Source: Thermoleophilales bacterium
GTDB taxonomy: Bacteria > Actinomycetota > Thermoleophilia > Solirubrobacterales > 70-9
NCBI GenBank assembly: GCA_020636955.1
Contig: JACJWY010000024.1
Location: 1 to 5,160, forward strand
Length of the DNA: 5,160 bases
Reading direction: 5' to 3'
The notes beneath the pieces are model-generated. The model was not told the origin of the DNA. It was given only the letters and a program-made list of their open reading frames with translations, and did not search any database. Of this stretch, positions 1 through 5,160 are shown in pieces. Every line of letters begins with the position of its first letter. Positions within the stretch are counted from its first letter, which is position 1. A program made the position numbers and the translations under genes.

Positions 1-1344
1 AACGAGGAGCGCCCGTTCTCGCGCGACCAGCGCCGCTGGATCGGAGCGTCGTCGGAGGGGCGCAACAACGTCTTCGGCTTCGGGACCGACGACGAGATGG
101 AGTCGGTCGAGACCCTGGCGATCATCAAGCACTCGCCGTTCCCGGCGCCCGAGCCGAAGGACGGCGAGCTCGGGGCGGCGCCGGAGTACGCGATCCGCTG
201 CGCGAAGACCCTTGGGGCCGCCCACGGCAGGACCCACGCCTTCCGGCCGCGCTCGGTCGTGAACATCTCGGGGATGAGCTACGGGGCGCTGTCGCCGGTG
301 GCGATCGAGGCGCTCAACCGCGGGGCGGAGATCGCCGGATGCCTGCAGAACACCGGCGAGGGTGGCCTCTCGCCCTTCCACCGCAGCGGCGGTGAGCTCG
401 TCTTCCAGGTCGGGACCGGGTACTTCGGATGCCGTGGCGACGACGGCCGCTTCAGCCTCGAGCACCTGCAGGAGTCCATTGCCAAGGGGCCGGTGCGGGC
501 GATCGAGATCAAGCTGTCGCAGGGAGCCAAGCCGGGCCTCGGCGGGCTGCTGCCGGGCAGGAAGGTGACGCCGGAGATCGCAGCCTGCCGTGGCGTCGAG
601 GTGGGCAAGGACTGCGTCAGTCCGCCGGCCCACTCGGCCTTCTCCGACGTCGACGGGCTGATCGAGTTCGTCGAGATGATCGCCGCCGGCACGGGGCTCC
701 CGGTGGGGATCAAGTCGGCGGTGGGGGAGGGGAGCTTCTGGAGGGAGCTGACCGAGCGCATGGCCGCCACCGGCGGCGGCCCCGATTCCGTCACGATCGA
801 CGGTGGCGAGGGCGGCACCGGCGCCGCGCCGCTGAGCTTCTCCGATCACGTCTCACTCCCGTTCAAGATCGGCTTTGCGCAGGTCTACGCCACGTTCGCG
901 CGGGCCGGCCTCGCCGAGGACACGGTCTTCATCGGCTCCGGCCGCCTCGGTTTCCCCGACTCCTCGCTGTTCGCCTTCGCGCTCGGGTGCGACATGGTCA
1001 GCGTCGGGCGGGAGGCGATGATGGCGATCGGCTGCATCCAGGCCCAGCGCTGTCATACCGGGCGTTGCCCGTCGGGGGTTGCCACGCAGTCGCGCTGGCT
1101 GATGGGCGGTCTCGATCCCGAACTGAAGTCAAGCCAGGCCGCCAACTACATCGTCAACCTGCGGGCCGAGCTCCTGTCCCTTGCGCGCAGTTGCGGCGTC
1201 GCTCATCCGGCTCTGGTCACGGCCGATCACATCGAGATCGTCTCCGAGCGCTACGGGATGGCGCCGCTGCGCGAGGTCTTCGGATACGAAGACGAATGGC
1301 CCCTCTTAAGCGAGGCCAGTCGCCAGCTTGTCGCCGAAGGTTAG
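1..1344 (+). CDS. FMN-binding glutamate synthase family protein (5'-truncated by window edge)
   Basis: The reading frame is open from the first base, and the residues before the first ATG (position 97) continue the family pattern (ERPFSRDQRRW, then NNVFGFGTD). The gene therefore starts upstream and position 97 is not its start. The visible 447 residues match the FMN/3Fe-4S synthase domain related to GltB: NTGEGG at 117-122, EIKLSQGAKPG at 169-179, the glycine-rich TIDGGEGGTGAAP at 265-277 and GSGRLG at 312-317. Cysteines 345, 351 and 356 (C-x5-C-x4-C, followed by PSGVATQ) are the glutamate-synthase 3Fe-4S ligand pattern. Stand-alone members of this family are about 500 residues and lack the glutamine amidotransferase domain, so glutamine-dependent glutamate synthesis cannot be assumed. 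The acceptor substrate is unknown; a role like the synthase subunit of N-methylglutamate synthase is possible. The neighbours do not suggest a pathway. The family call is firm; the reaction is not. Confidence 0.93.
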   Translation, partial: NEERPFSRDQRRWIGASSEGRNNVFGFGTDDEMESVETLAIIKHSPFPAPEPKDGELGAAPEYAIRCAKTLGAAHGRTHAFRPRSVVNISGMSYGALSPVAIEALNRGAEIAGCLQNTGEGGLSPFHRSGGELVFQVGTGYFGCRGDDGRFSLEHLQESIAKGPVRAIEIKLSQGAKPGLGGLLPGRKVTPEIAACRGVEVGKDCVSPPAHSAFSDVDGLIEFVEMIAAGTGLPVGIKSAVGEGSFWRELTERMAATGGGPDSVTIDGGEGGTGAAPLSFSDHVSLPFKIGFAQVYATFARAGLAEDTVFIGSGRLGFPDSSLFAFALGCDMVSVGREAMMAIGCIQAQRCHTGRCPSGVATQSRWLMGGLDPELKSSQAANYIVNLRAELLSLARSCGVAHPALVTADHIEIVSERYGMAPLREVFGYEDEWPLLSEASRQLVAEG

Positions 1345-1395
1345 GTCCGGAATCGGCGCGAGCCGGCCCGACAGTGTTCCTCTCGCGGTCGCGGA

Positions 1396-1413
1396 TTTCC
1401 CTGCCGGGGGAAA
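1396..1413 (+). promoter_or_regulatory. Possible hairpin covering the vanZ ribosome binding site
   Basis: TTTCCC (1396-1401) can pair with GGGAAA (1408-1413) across a six-base loop, TGCCGG. The purine-rich GGGGGA at 1406-1411 is the only Shine-Dalgarno-like stretch before the vanZ ATG at 1423, with an 11-base gap, and it would be partly buried in the stem. The stem is only six pairs, so this could be chance. The rest of the 78-base gap after the upstream gene shows only a weak four-pair stem (CGGC-GCGA-GCCG), no terminator with a T-run and no convincing promoter. vanZ may therefore be transcribed together with the upstream gene. Confidence 0.25.
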
Positions 1414-1422
1414 ATTCGGCTA

Positions 1423-1818
1423 ATGCGGAAAGTGATCTCCGAATTCCTGCCGCCGCTGGCCTTGATGGGGCTGATCTTCTTCCTCTCCGATCAGCCGGAC
1501 CTTTCGACCGGGCTCGGGCTTTGGGATCTGGTCCTGCGGAAGCTTGCCCACATGAGTGTGTTCGCGCTGCTTACCCTGCTCTGGTGGCGGGCGCTTTCGC
1601 CCCGGACCCGGCATTCACTCGCGGCAGCGGCGGCAATCTCGTTTCTCTATGCGATCAGCGACGAGTACCACCAGACCTTCGTCGAGGGCCGGCACGGCAG
1701 TCCGGTCGACGTGGCAATCGACTCGGTCGGGATCGGCGTGGCTCTGCTGCTGGCTCGCCAGGCGTGGTTCCGCCGTCGGCTGGCCCGTCCCTTTGCCACG
1801 ATCCAGATCGGAAAGTAG
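1423..1818 (+). CDS. VanZ family membrane protein
   Basis: This is a 131-residue integral membrane protein with four likely transmembrane segments, at about 7-22, 43-57, 64-78 and 95-113. The VanZ-family signature residues are present: SDQP at 22-25 after the first helix, RKLAH at 39-43, the DEYHQTF stretch (80-86), G89-R90, and D96 and D100 before the last helix. The C-terminal tail is basic (R117-R122), as expected for a cytoplasmic end. The length suits a minimal single-domain VanZ protein. The ATG at 1423 is preceded by GGGGGA with an 11-base gap, and the protein starts just before its first helix. VanZ was named from a teicoplanin-resistance cluster, but most homologues, like this one, have no vanHAX genes nearby and no known function. 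A resistance role should not be inferred. It lies 78 bases after the glutamate-synthase-family gene and converges with katG. Confidence 0.88.
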   Translation: MRKVISEFLPPLALMGLIFFLSDQPDLSTGLGLWDLVLRKLAHMSVFALLTLLWWRALSPRTRHSLAAAAAISFLYAISDEYHQTFVEGRHGSPVDVAIDSVGIGVALLLARQAWFRRRLARPFATIQIGK

Positions 1819-1823
1819 CTTCT

Positions 1824-1881
1824 CGGGAGTTCATTGTGCGTTCGCCGGCGACACTTACCGGCGAACACACATGAATTCCCG
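1824..1881. terminator. Long inverted repeat between convergent vanZ and katG, probable bidirectional terminator
   Basis: The left arm (1824-1848) and right arm (1858-1881) form about 24 base pairs around a 9-base loop (CGACACTTA). The only flaws are one unpaired T, at 1834 or 1835, and two imperfect positions. C1839/A1867 is a mismatch in the plus-strand RNA but a G-U wobble in the minus-strand RNA; G1829/T1876 is the reverse. The hairpin is thus about equally stable in both transcripts. It fills almost all of the 67-base gap between the vanZ stop (1818) and the katG stop (1886), which is where a shared terminator is expected. Neither side has the T-run of a classical Rho-independent terminator; hairpins without a clear U-tract have been proposed as terminators in high-GC actinobacteria. 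Other readings are an mRNA 3'-end stabiliser or a copy of a repeated intergenic element. Confidence 0.75.
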
Positions 1882-1885
1882 CCGC

Positions 1886-4102
1886 TCAGTCCAGGTCGAA
1901 GCGGTCCGCGTTCATGACCCTGGTCCAGGCGGCGATGAAGTCGGTGACGAACTTGTCGGCGGCGTCATCGCAGGCGTAGACCTCGGCCAGGGCGCGGAGC
2001 TCCGAGTTCGAGCCGAAGACCAGGTCGACCCGGCTGCCGGTCCAGCCATTCGAGGATTCGAACGAGGTCGAGTCCTCGTCGGCCGGCTTCCAGTTCGTCT
2101 CGAAAGAGAGGAGGTTCACGAAGAAATCGTTCGTGAGGGTCTCCGGATTTTCGGTCAGAACTCCGGTGCTCGACCCACCCGTGTTGGCGCCGAGAACCCG
2201 CAGGCCACCGACCAGAACGGTCATCTCCGGTGCGGTCAGGCCGAGCAGATTGGCCCGGTCGATCAGCAGGTATTCGCCCGGCAGCTTGTGATCGCCGTGC
2301 AGGTAATTGCGGAATCCGTCGGCGGTCGGCTCCAGCCAGGCAAATGACTCGACGTCGGTCTGCTCCTGGGTCGCGTCGCCGCGGCCCGGGGTGAACGGAA
2401 CTGCCACTTCGCGCCCAGCCTTCTTCGCGGCCTCTTCGACAGCGGCGCTGCCGGCGAGGACGATCAGGTCGGCGAAGGAGATCTCTTTGCCACCCTGGGC
2501 CGAGTCGTTGAACTCCGCCTGGATTCCTTCGAGGGTCGTGATCACCGTGGCGAGACCGGCGGGGTCGTTGACCGCCCAGCTCTTCTGGGGCTCGAGCCGG
2601 ATGCGGCCGCCGTTGGCACCGCCACGCATGTCGCTGGAGCGGTAGGCACCGGCCGAAGCCCAGGCGGCCGAAACCAGCTGGGAGATGGTCAGGCCGGAAC
2701 CGAGGATTTTCTCCTTCAGTGCGGCGATGTCCACCTCGTCGACCAGTTCGTGGTCGACCGCGGGTACCGGGTCCTGCCAGAGCAACTCCTCCTCCGGGAC
2801 CTCCGGACCGAGGTAACGGTCCTTCGGGCCCATGTCCCGGTGGGTCAGCTTGAACCAGGCCCGGGCGAAGGCGTCAGCGAAGTCGTCCGGGTTTTCCATG
2901 AACCGGCGCGAGATTTTCTCGTACTCGGGGTCGAAGCGGAGCGCCAGGTCGGTGGTCAGCATGCTCGGTGCGATCCGCTCATCCGCGTTGTGGGCGTGGG
3001 GGACGGTGCCTGCTCCGCTTTCTCCAACCGGCTTCCACTGATGGGCTCCGGCCGGGCTCTCGGTCAGCTCCCATTCGAAGCTGAAGAGGTTCCAGAAGAA
3101 GTTGCCCGACCACTTGGTCGGGGTCGTGGTCCAGGTGACCTCGAGTCCGGAAGTGATCGTGTCGGCGCCGGAACCGCTGCCGTAGGTGTTGTTCCAGCCG
3201 AGACCCTGTTCCTGGATCGGGGCCGCCTCCGGCTCGTCACCGACATATGGCTCGGGGTTGGCCGCACCGTGGGTCTTGCCGAAGGTGTGGCCACCGGCGA
3301 TCAGTGCGACGGTTTCTTCGTCGTTCATTGCCATGCGGGCGAAGGTGTCGCGGATGTCCTTCGCTGCGGCGACCGGATCCGGGTTGCCGTTCGGACCTTC
3401 CGGGTTGACGTAGATCAGGCCCATCTGGACTGCGGCCAGCGGATTTTCGAGGTCACGTTCCCCGGTGTAGCGCTCGTCACCGAGCCACTCCTTCTCCGGG
3501 CCCCAGTAGACGTCCTCGTCCGGCTCCCACTCGTCGACGCGGCCGCCGGCGAAACCGAAGGTCTTGAAGCCCATGGTCTCGAGGGCGACGTTGCCGGTCA
3601 GGATCATCAAGTCGGCCCAGGAAAGCTTGCGGCCGTACTTCTGCTTGACCGGCCAGAGCAGGCGGCGGGCCTTGTCGAGGTTGGCGTTGTCGGGCCAGCT
3701 GTTAAGTGGTGCGAAACGCTGCTGGCCGTGGCCACCGCCACCGCGGCCGTCCTGAACCCGGTAGGTGCCGGCCGAATGCCAGGCCATGCGGATCATGAAC
3801 GGGCCGTAGTTGCCGAAGTCCGCGGGCCACCAATCCTGTGAGGTGGTCAGGACCTCGGCGATGTCCTGCTTCACGGCGGCGAGGTCGAGGGTCTCGAACT
3901 CGGCGGCGTAATCGAAGTCATCACCCATCGGATCCCGTTCGGCCGGGTTCTTGGCGAGAATGTTCAGGTTGAGGCGGTTCGGCCACCACTCGGTGTTGGT
4001 GCCGCCTTCGGAGGGCTCGGGGAAGCGGTCGTGGGCGACCGGGCAACCGCCGGCTTCGTCCTCATTCATTTCGCCGACAACGGCATCGGGCTGATCAGAC
4101 AC
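1886..4102 (-). CDS. katG: Catalase-peroxidase KatG
   Basis: KatG is a bifunctional haem enzyme that disproportionates hydrogen peroxide and also acts as a peroxidase; it works in the cytoplasm against oxidative stress. Numbering from the GTG at 4102 gives 738 residues, the usual length. The catalytic set is complete. Distal R105, W108 and H109 lie in RMAWHSAGTYR. Proximal H272 lies in GGHTFGKTHG, with W324 and D385 as its partners. The W108-Y231-M257 cross-link needed for catalase activity is intact, as are channel D138 and the mobile arginine R422. S318 matches M. tuberculosis S315. The C-terminal half repeats the peroxidase fold but has AWASAG where the haem domain has AWHSAG, the normal loss of haem binding. 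An in-frame ATG at 4129 would add nine residues but lacks a Shine-Dalgarno, whereas the GTG has AAAGGA five bases upstream. It overlaps the furA stop by 8 bases, so co-transcription and FurA control are expected. Confidence 0.97.
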   Translation of the reverse strand: MSDQPDAVVGEMNEDEAGGCPVAHDRFPEPSEGGTNTEWWPNRLNLNILAKNPAERDPMGDDFDYAAEFETLDLAAVKQDIAEVLTTSQDWWPADFGNYGPFMIRMAWHSAGTYRVQDGRGGGGHGQQRFAPLNSWPDNANLDKARRLLWPVKQKYGRKLSWADLMILTGNVALETMGFKTFGFAGGRVDEWEPDEDVYWGPEKEWLGDERYTGERDLENPLAAVQMGLIYVNPEGPNGNPDPVAAAKDIRDTFARMAMNDEETVALIAGGHTFGKTHGAANPEPYVGDEPEAAPIQEQGLGWNNTYGSGSGADTITSGLEVTWTTTPTKWSGNFFWNLFSFEWELTESPAGAHQWKPVGESGAGTVPHAHNADERIAPSMLTTDLALRFDPEYEKISRRFMENPDDFADAFARAWFKLTHRDMGPKDRYLGPEVPEEELLWQDPVPAVDHELVDEVDIAALKEKILGSGLTISQLVSAAWASAGAYRSSDMRGGANGGRIRLEPQKSWAVNDPAGLATVITTLEGIQAEFNDSAQGGKEISFADLIVLAGSAAVEEAAKKAGREVAVPFTPGRGDATQEQTDVESFAWLEPTADGFRNYLHGDHKLPGEYLLIDRANLLGLTAPEMTVLVGGLRVLGANTGGSSTGVLTENPETLTNDFFVNLLSFETNWKPADEDSTSFESSNGWTGSRVDLVFGSNSELRALAEVYACDDAADKFVTDFIAAWTRVMNADRFDLD

Positions 4103-4556
4103 GGGATTCCTTTCGGGGGGTTTGGTCATGTGTGGATTCGGCCGCGCAGTCGGGGCAAAGGCCCCGGTAGACGACCTCGGCCTCCTCGATCACGAAGCCG
4201 TGATCCTGAGAGGCCGTAAGGCAGGGAGCAGCGCCGACGGCACAGTCGACGTCGGCGATCGCGCCGCAGGAGCGGCAGACGATGTGGTGATGGTTGTCAC
4301 CGACCCGGGACTCGTAACGGGCGAGGGAGCCGGGCGGCTGGATGTGCTGGATCAGCCCGGCCCCGGTCAGGGCCCGCAAGACGTCATAGACCGCCTGGTG
4401 GGAAACATCCGGAACCTGGTCGCGGGCCGCCTCGATGATCTTGCTGGTGTCGGCATGGGGGTTGTCGTAGACCGCCGCCAGGACTGCAACGCGAGGCTGC
4501 GTGACCCGCATCTCCGCGTCGCGCAGTAGTTCTTCGTATTCGACCGCCGGGGACAC
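4095..4556 (-). CDS. furA: Fur-family transcriptional repressor, FurA type
   Basis: This 153-residue cytoplasmic DNA-binding protein is the expected repressor of its own gene and katG. The N-terminal winged helix spans about 1-82, with the recognition helix around 51-63 (VSHQAVYDVLRAL). The dimerisation domain follows. Two CxxC pairs, C94/C97 and C134/C137, form the structural zinc site. H34, E82, H89 and H91 match the regulatory metal site of Fur proteins (E. coli H33, E81, H88, H90). N88 and H90 replace two ligands of the additional E. coli site, H87 and D89. Extra cysteines C105 and C112 lie in DVDCAVGAAPCL, which as I recall is also present in mycobacterial FurA; that protein is a known redox-sensitive repressor of katG. 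The start is a GTG with no good Shine-Dalgarno (AGGG only two bases away), consistent with a leaderless transcript. The 3' end overlaps the katG start by 8 bases. Confidence 0.93.
   Translation of the reverse strand: MSPAVEYEELLRDAEMRVTQPRVAVLAAVYDNPHADTSKIIEAARDQVPDVSHQAVYDVLRALTGAGLIQHIQPPGSLARYESRVGDNHHHIVCRSCGAIADVDCAVGAAPCLTASQDHGFVIEEAEVVYRGLCPDCAAESTHDQTPRKESRV
4107..4114 (-). promoter_or_regulatory. Ribosome binding site deciding the katG start
   Basis: On the minus strand the bases GAAAGGAA lie inside the last codons of furA, and their core AAAGGA ends five bases before GTG at 4102-4100. The bases before the alternative ATG at 4129 (CGAATCCACAC) have no Shine-Dalgarno character. This favours the GTG and places ribosome loading for katG within the translated end of furA. 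Confidence 0.75.
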
Positions 4557-4563
4557 CGCCCTA

Positions 4564-4591
4564 GTTATAGCTCTTTTCTTGAATGAGTCAA
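4564..4591 (-). promoter_or_regulatory. furA-katG promoter, probably leaderless
   Basis: On the minus strand TTGACT (4591-4586) and TATAAC (4569-4564) are separated by 16 bases, a near-consensus housekeeping promoter. Seven bases separate the -10 box from the furA GTG at 4556, so the predicted transcription start is at 4557 or 4556, on the start codon itself. The promoter lies wholly within the 36 bases (4557-4592) between the stop of the upstream DUF6314 gene and furA. It is also clearly AT-richer than its surroundings. Confidence 0.8.
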
Positions 4592-4592
4592 G
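4578..4592. promoter_or_regulatory. Inverted repeat overlapping the furA -35 box, candidate FurA operator
   Basis: CTTGA-ATGAG-TCAAG is a perfect inverted repeat with five-base arms and a five-base centre. It covers the -35 box of the furA promoter and ends one base before the stop codon of the DUF6314 gene (4593-4595). Mycobacterial and streptomycete FurA proteins are known to bind an AT-rich site just upstream of furA, and a dimer bound here would block RNA polymerase. That this is the operator is inferred from position and symmetry. Confidence 0.6.
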
Positions 4593-5030
4593 TTACGGTC
4601 CGGTTACCCGGCGGTAGACCGTCTCGATCAGCTGGTCCTTGAACGGACCCCGAACCTCCCAGGTCGTGCTGAACGAATCGGGTTGACCGGTCTCTATCCG
4701 GCCCGCGTACAAGTCGTCCCGGCAGGAATGGCTTACCTCGCAGAGGCTCTCGCCCAGGTCGAGGCGGTGGAAGGGACGTCCGTCTTCAAAGGTGACCATC
4801 CATTCGTAACCCGTCCGGTCGTCGCGGACGACCCGGAGCTCGCGGGTCGCGGCAGTGACCAGATCGCCGATTTGAAGTTCTCCCGACTCGAGCCAGAGGA
4901 GTCCGTCTGCCCGGCGGACAAAGGTCGCGGTGCCGGTGGCCCGGGCGTCGGGGCCACCGCAGCGGTCTTCAATCCTCCGTTCGAAGCTCCACTGCCCTTC
5001 CAGGTAGCTGATCGGATCGACGGCGCTCAT
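4593..5030 (-). CDS. DUF6314 family protein
   Basis: This small protein of 145 residues has no signal peptide or membrane segment and probably forms a beta-barrel of lipocalin-like type. I recognise the DUF6314 pattern: LEGQW at 10-14, R19-I20-D22-R23, WLESGEL at 46-52, the FEDGRPFHRLDL stretch (81-92), H101, C103 and D106-L107-Y108 in the HSCRDDLY segment, and WEVRGPFKD at 124-132. No biochemical function is known to me for the family, and none should be assigned. The ATG at 5028-5030 begins just before the first conserved motif; upstream there is only a weak AGG. The gene reads in the same direction as furA and ends 36 bases before it with no room for a strong terminator, so readthrough into furA-katG is likely. 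A link to peroxide stress is only suggested by this position. Confidence 0.8.
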   Translation of the reverse strand: MSAVDPISYLEGQWSFERRIEDRCGGPDARATGTATFVRRADGLLWLESGELQIGDLVTAATRELRVVRDDRTGYEWMVTFEDGRPFHRLDLGESLCEVSHSCRDDLYAGRIETGQPDSFSTTWEVRGPFKDQLIETVYRRVTGP

Positions 5031-5080
5031 TGGGTTCAGCCTGCCAGATCAAAGTAGCTGGACCGGCTAGGCTCGGTTCG
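5031..5080. promoter_or_regulatory. Divergent intergenic region with a possible leaderless -10 box
   Basis: These 50 bases separate the DUF6314 gene (-) from the PPOX-type gene (+). On the plus strand TAGGCT (5068-5073) fits the actinobacterial -10 pattern TANNNT and lies seven bases before the ATG at 5081, the same spacing as in front of furA; no clear -35 box is seen. On the minus strand TACTTT (5056-5051) could serve the DUF6314 gene, also without a clear -35. Both assignments are weak. Confidence 0.35.
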
Positions 5081-5160
5081 ATGAGCCTGATCACTCCTGA
5101 AGCGCGTGAGTTGCTCGAGTCCGACGCGCTCGTTCACCTAGTCACCCTGAACCGGGACGG
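5081..5160 (+). CDS. PPOX-class, probably F420-dependent, oxidoreductase (N-terminal fragment)
   Basis: Only the first 27 codons are visible before the window ends. The translation starts MSLITPEARELLES and continues DALVHLVTLNRDG. A short N-terminal helix with a leucine pair followed by a first beta strand of the form 'hhhLhTLxxDG' is typical of the pyridoxamine-5'-phosphate-oxidase-like split barrel. It resembles most the F420-binding group (Rv1155-like) common in actinomycetes. Such enzymes use F420, FMN or haem, and the cofactor residues lie beyond the window. The start has no Shine-Dalgarno but has a -10-like TAGGCT seven bases upstream. The fold is likely; the cofactor and the exact subfamily are uncertain. 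Confidence 0.7.
   Translation, partial: MSLITPEARELLESDALVHLVTLNRD

Noticed and set aside
1423..1818. VanZ as a glycopeptide-resistance gene
   Set aside because: There are no vanHAX, vanRS or other resistance genes in view, and VanZ-family proteins are widespread in non-resistant bacteria.
429..1874. Long plus-strand open frame (481 codons) across the end of the glutamate-synthase-family gene and vanZ
   Set aside because: It is out of frame with two recognisable genes, its translation is arginine- and glycine-rich with no family pattern, and it spans a hairpin and intergenic bases. It is a GC-rich shadow frame.
1556..2347. 263-codon plus-strand open frame running from vanZ through the hairpin into the katG 3' end
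   Set aside because: It overlaps vanZ in another frame and katG in antisense and crosses the long inverted repeat. The composition is that of a shadow frame.
2750..3841. 363-codon plus-strand open frame opposite katG
   Set aside because: It lies wholly antisense to KatG, whose catalytic residues are all conserved on the other strand. The valine- and glycine-rich translation has no recognisable domain.
4031..4219. Separate small plus-strand gene at the furA-katG junction
   Set aside because: It is antisense to the overlapping furA and katG ends; its proline- and arginine-rich tail is typical of noise in GC-rich DNA.
4122..4529. 135-codon plus-strand open frame opposite furA
   Set aside because: It is antisense to a clear Fur protein, with no promoter, ribosome site or domain of its own.
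4683..5057. 124-codon plus-strand open frame opposite the DUF6314 gene
   Set aside because: The minus-strand protein fits a known family pattern; this translation does not, and it has no supporting start signals.
1..5160. Mobile element, CRISPR array, tRNA/rRNA, defence system or other new system
   Set aside because: I saw no terminal repeats, transposase or integrase motifs, spaced direct repeats or tRNA-like arms, and no unrecognised gene cluster. All six genes belong to recognisable chromosomal families.

Overview
The window is a GC-rich, gene-dense stretch of bacterial chromosome. Genes are short-spaced, GTG starts are used, and the promoters look leaderless. The Fur-family protein is of the FurA type known from mycobacteria and streptomycetes and sits directly upstream of katG. 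At the right edge begins what looks like an F420-dependent PPOX-fold enzyme. Together these point to an actinomycete in the broad sense (Actinomycetota). A Thermoleophilia/Solirubrobacterales-like lineage is my guess, but the sequence alone does not fix it.

Layout. Positions 1-1344 (+) carry the C-terminal ~447 residues of an FMN-binding glutamate-synthase-family protein whose start lies outside the window. After a 78-base gap comes a small VanZ-family membrane protein (1423-1818, +). A long inverted repeat (1824-1881) fills the gap between vanZ and the convergent katG and is the probable shared transcription end. The minus strand then carries, in transcription order from the right, a DUF6314-type small protein (5030-4593), a FurA-type regulator (4556-4095) and catalase-peroxidase KatG (4102-1886). 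A divergent PPOX-type gene starts at 5081 (+) and runs off the window.

How the parts work together. furA and katG form a compact oxidative-stress operon. KatG removes hydrogen peroxide, and the metal- and thiol-bearing FurA presumably represses both genes from a site in front of furA. That site is visible in the 36-base gap between the DUF6314 gene and furA: TTGACT, a 16-base spacer and TATAAC, placed so that transcription would begin at or within a base of the furA GTG. A perfect 5-5-5 inverted repeat overlaps the -35 box. katG is best read from a GTG at 4102 that overlaps the furA stop by 8 bases and has a strong Shine-Dalgarno, so its translation is probably coupled to furA.

I see no mobile element, CRISPR array, tRNA, rRNA or evident new biological system. 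The notable items are regulatory architecture (leaderless furA promoter with its operator candidate, the long inverted repeat between convergent genes) and the uncharacterised DUF6314 gene abutting the furA promoter.
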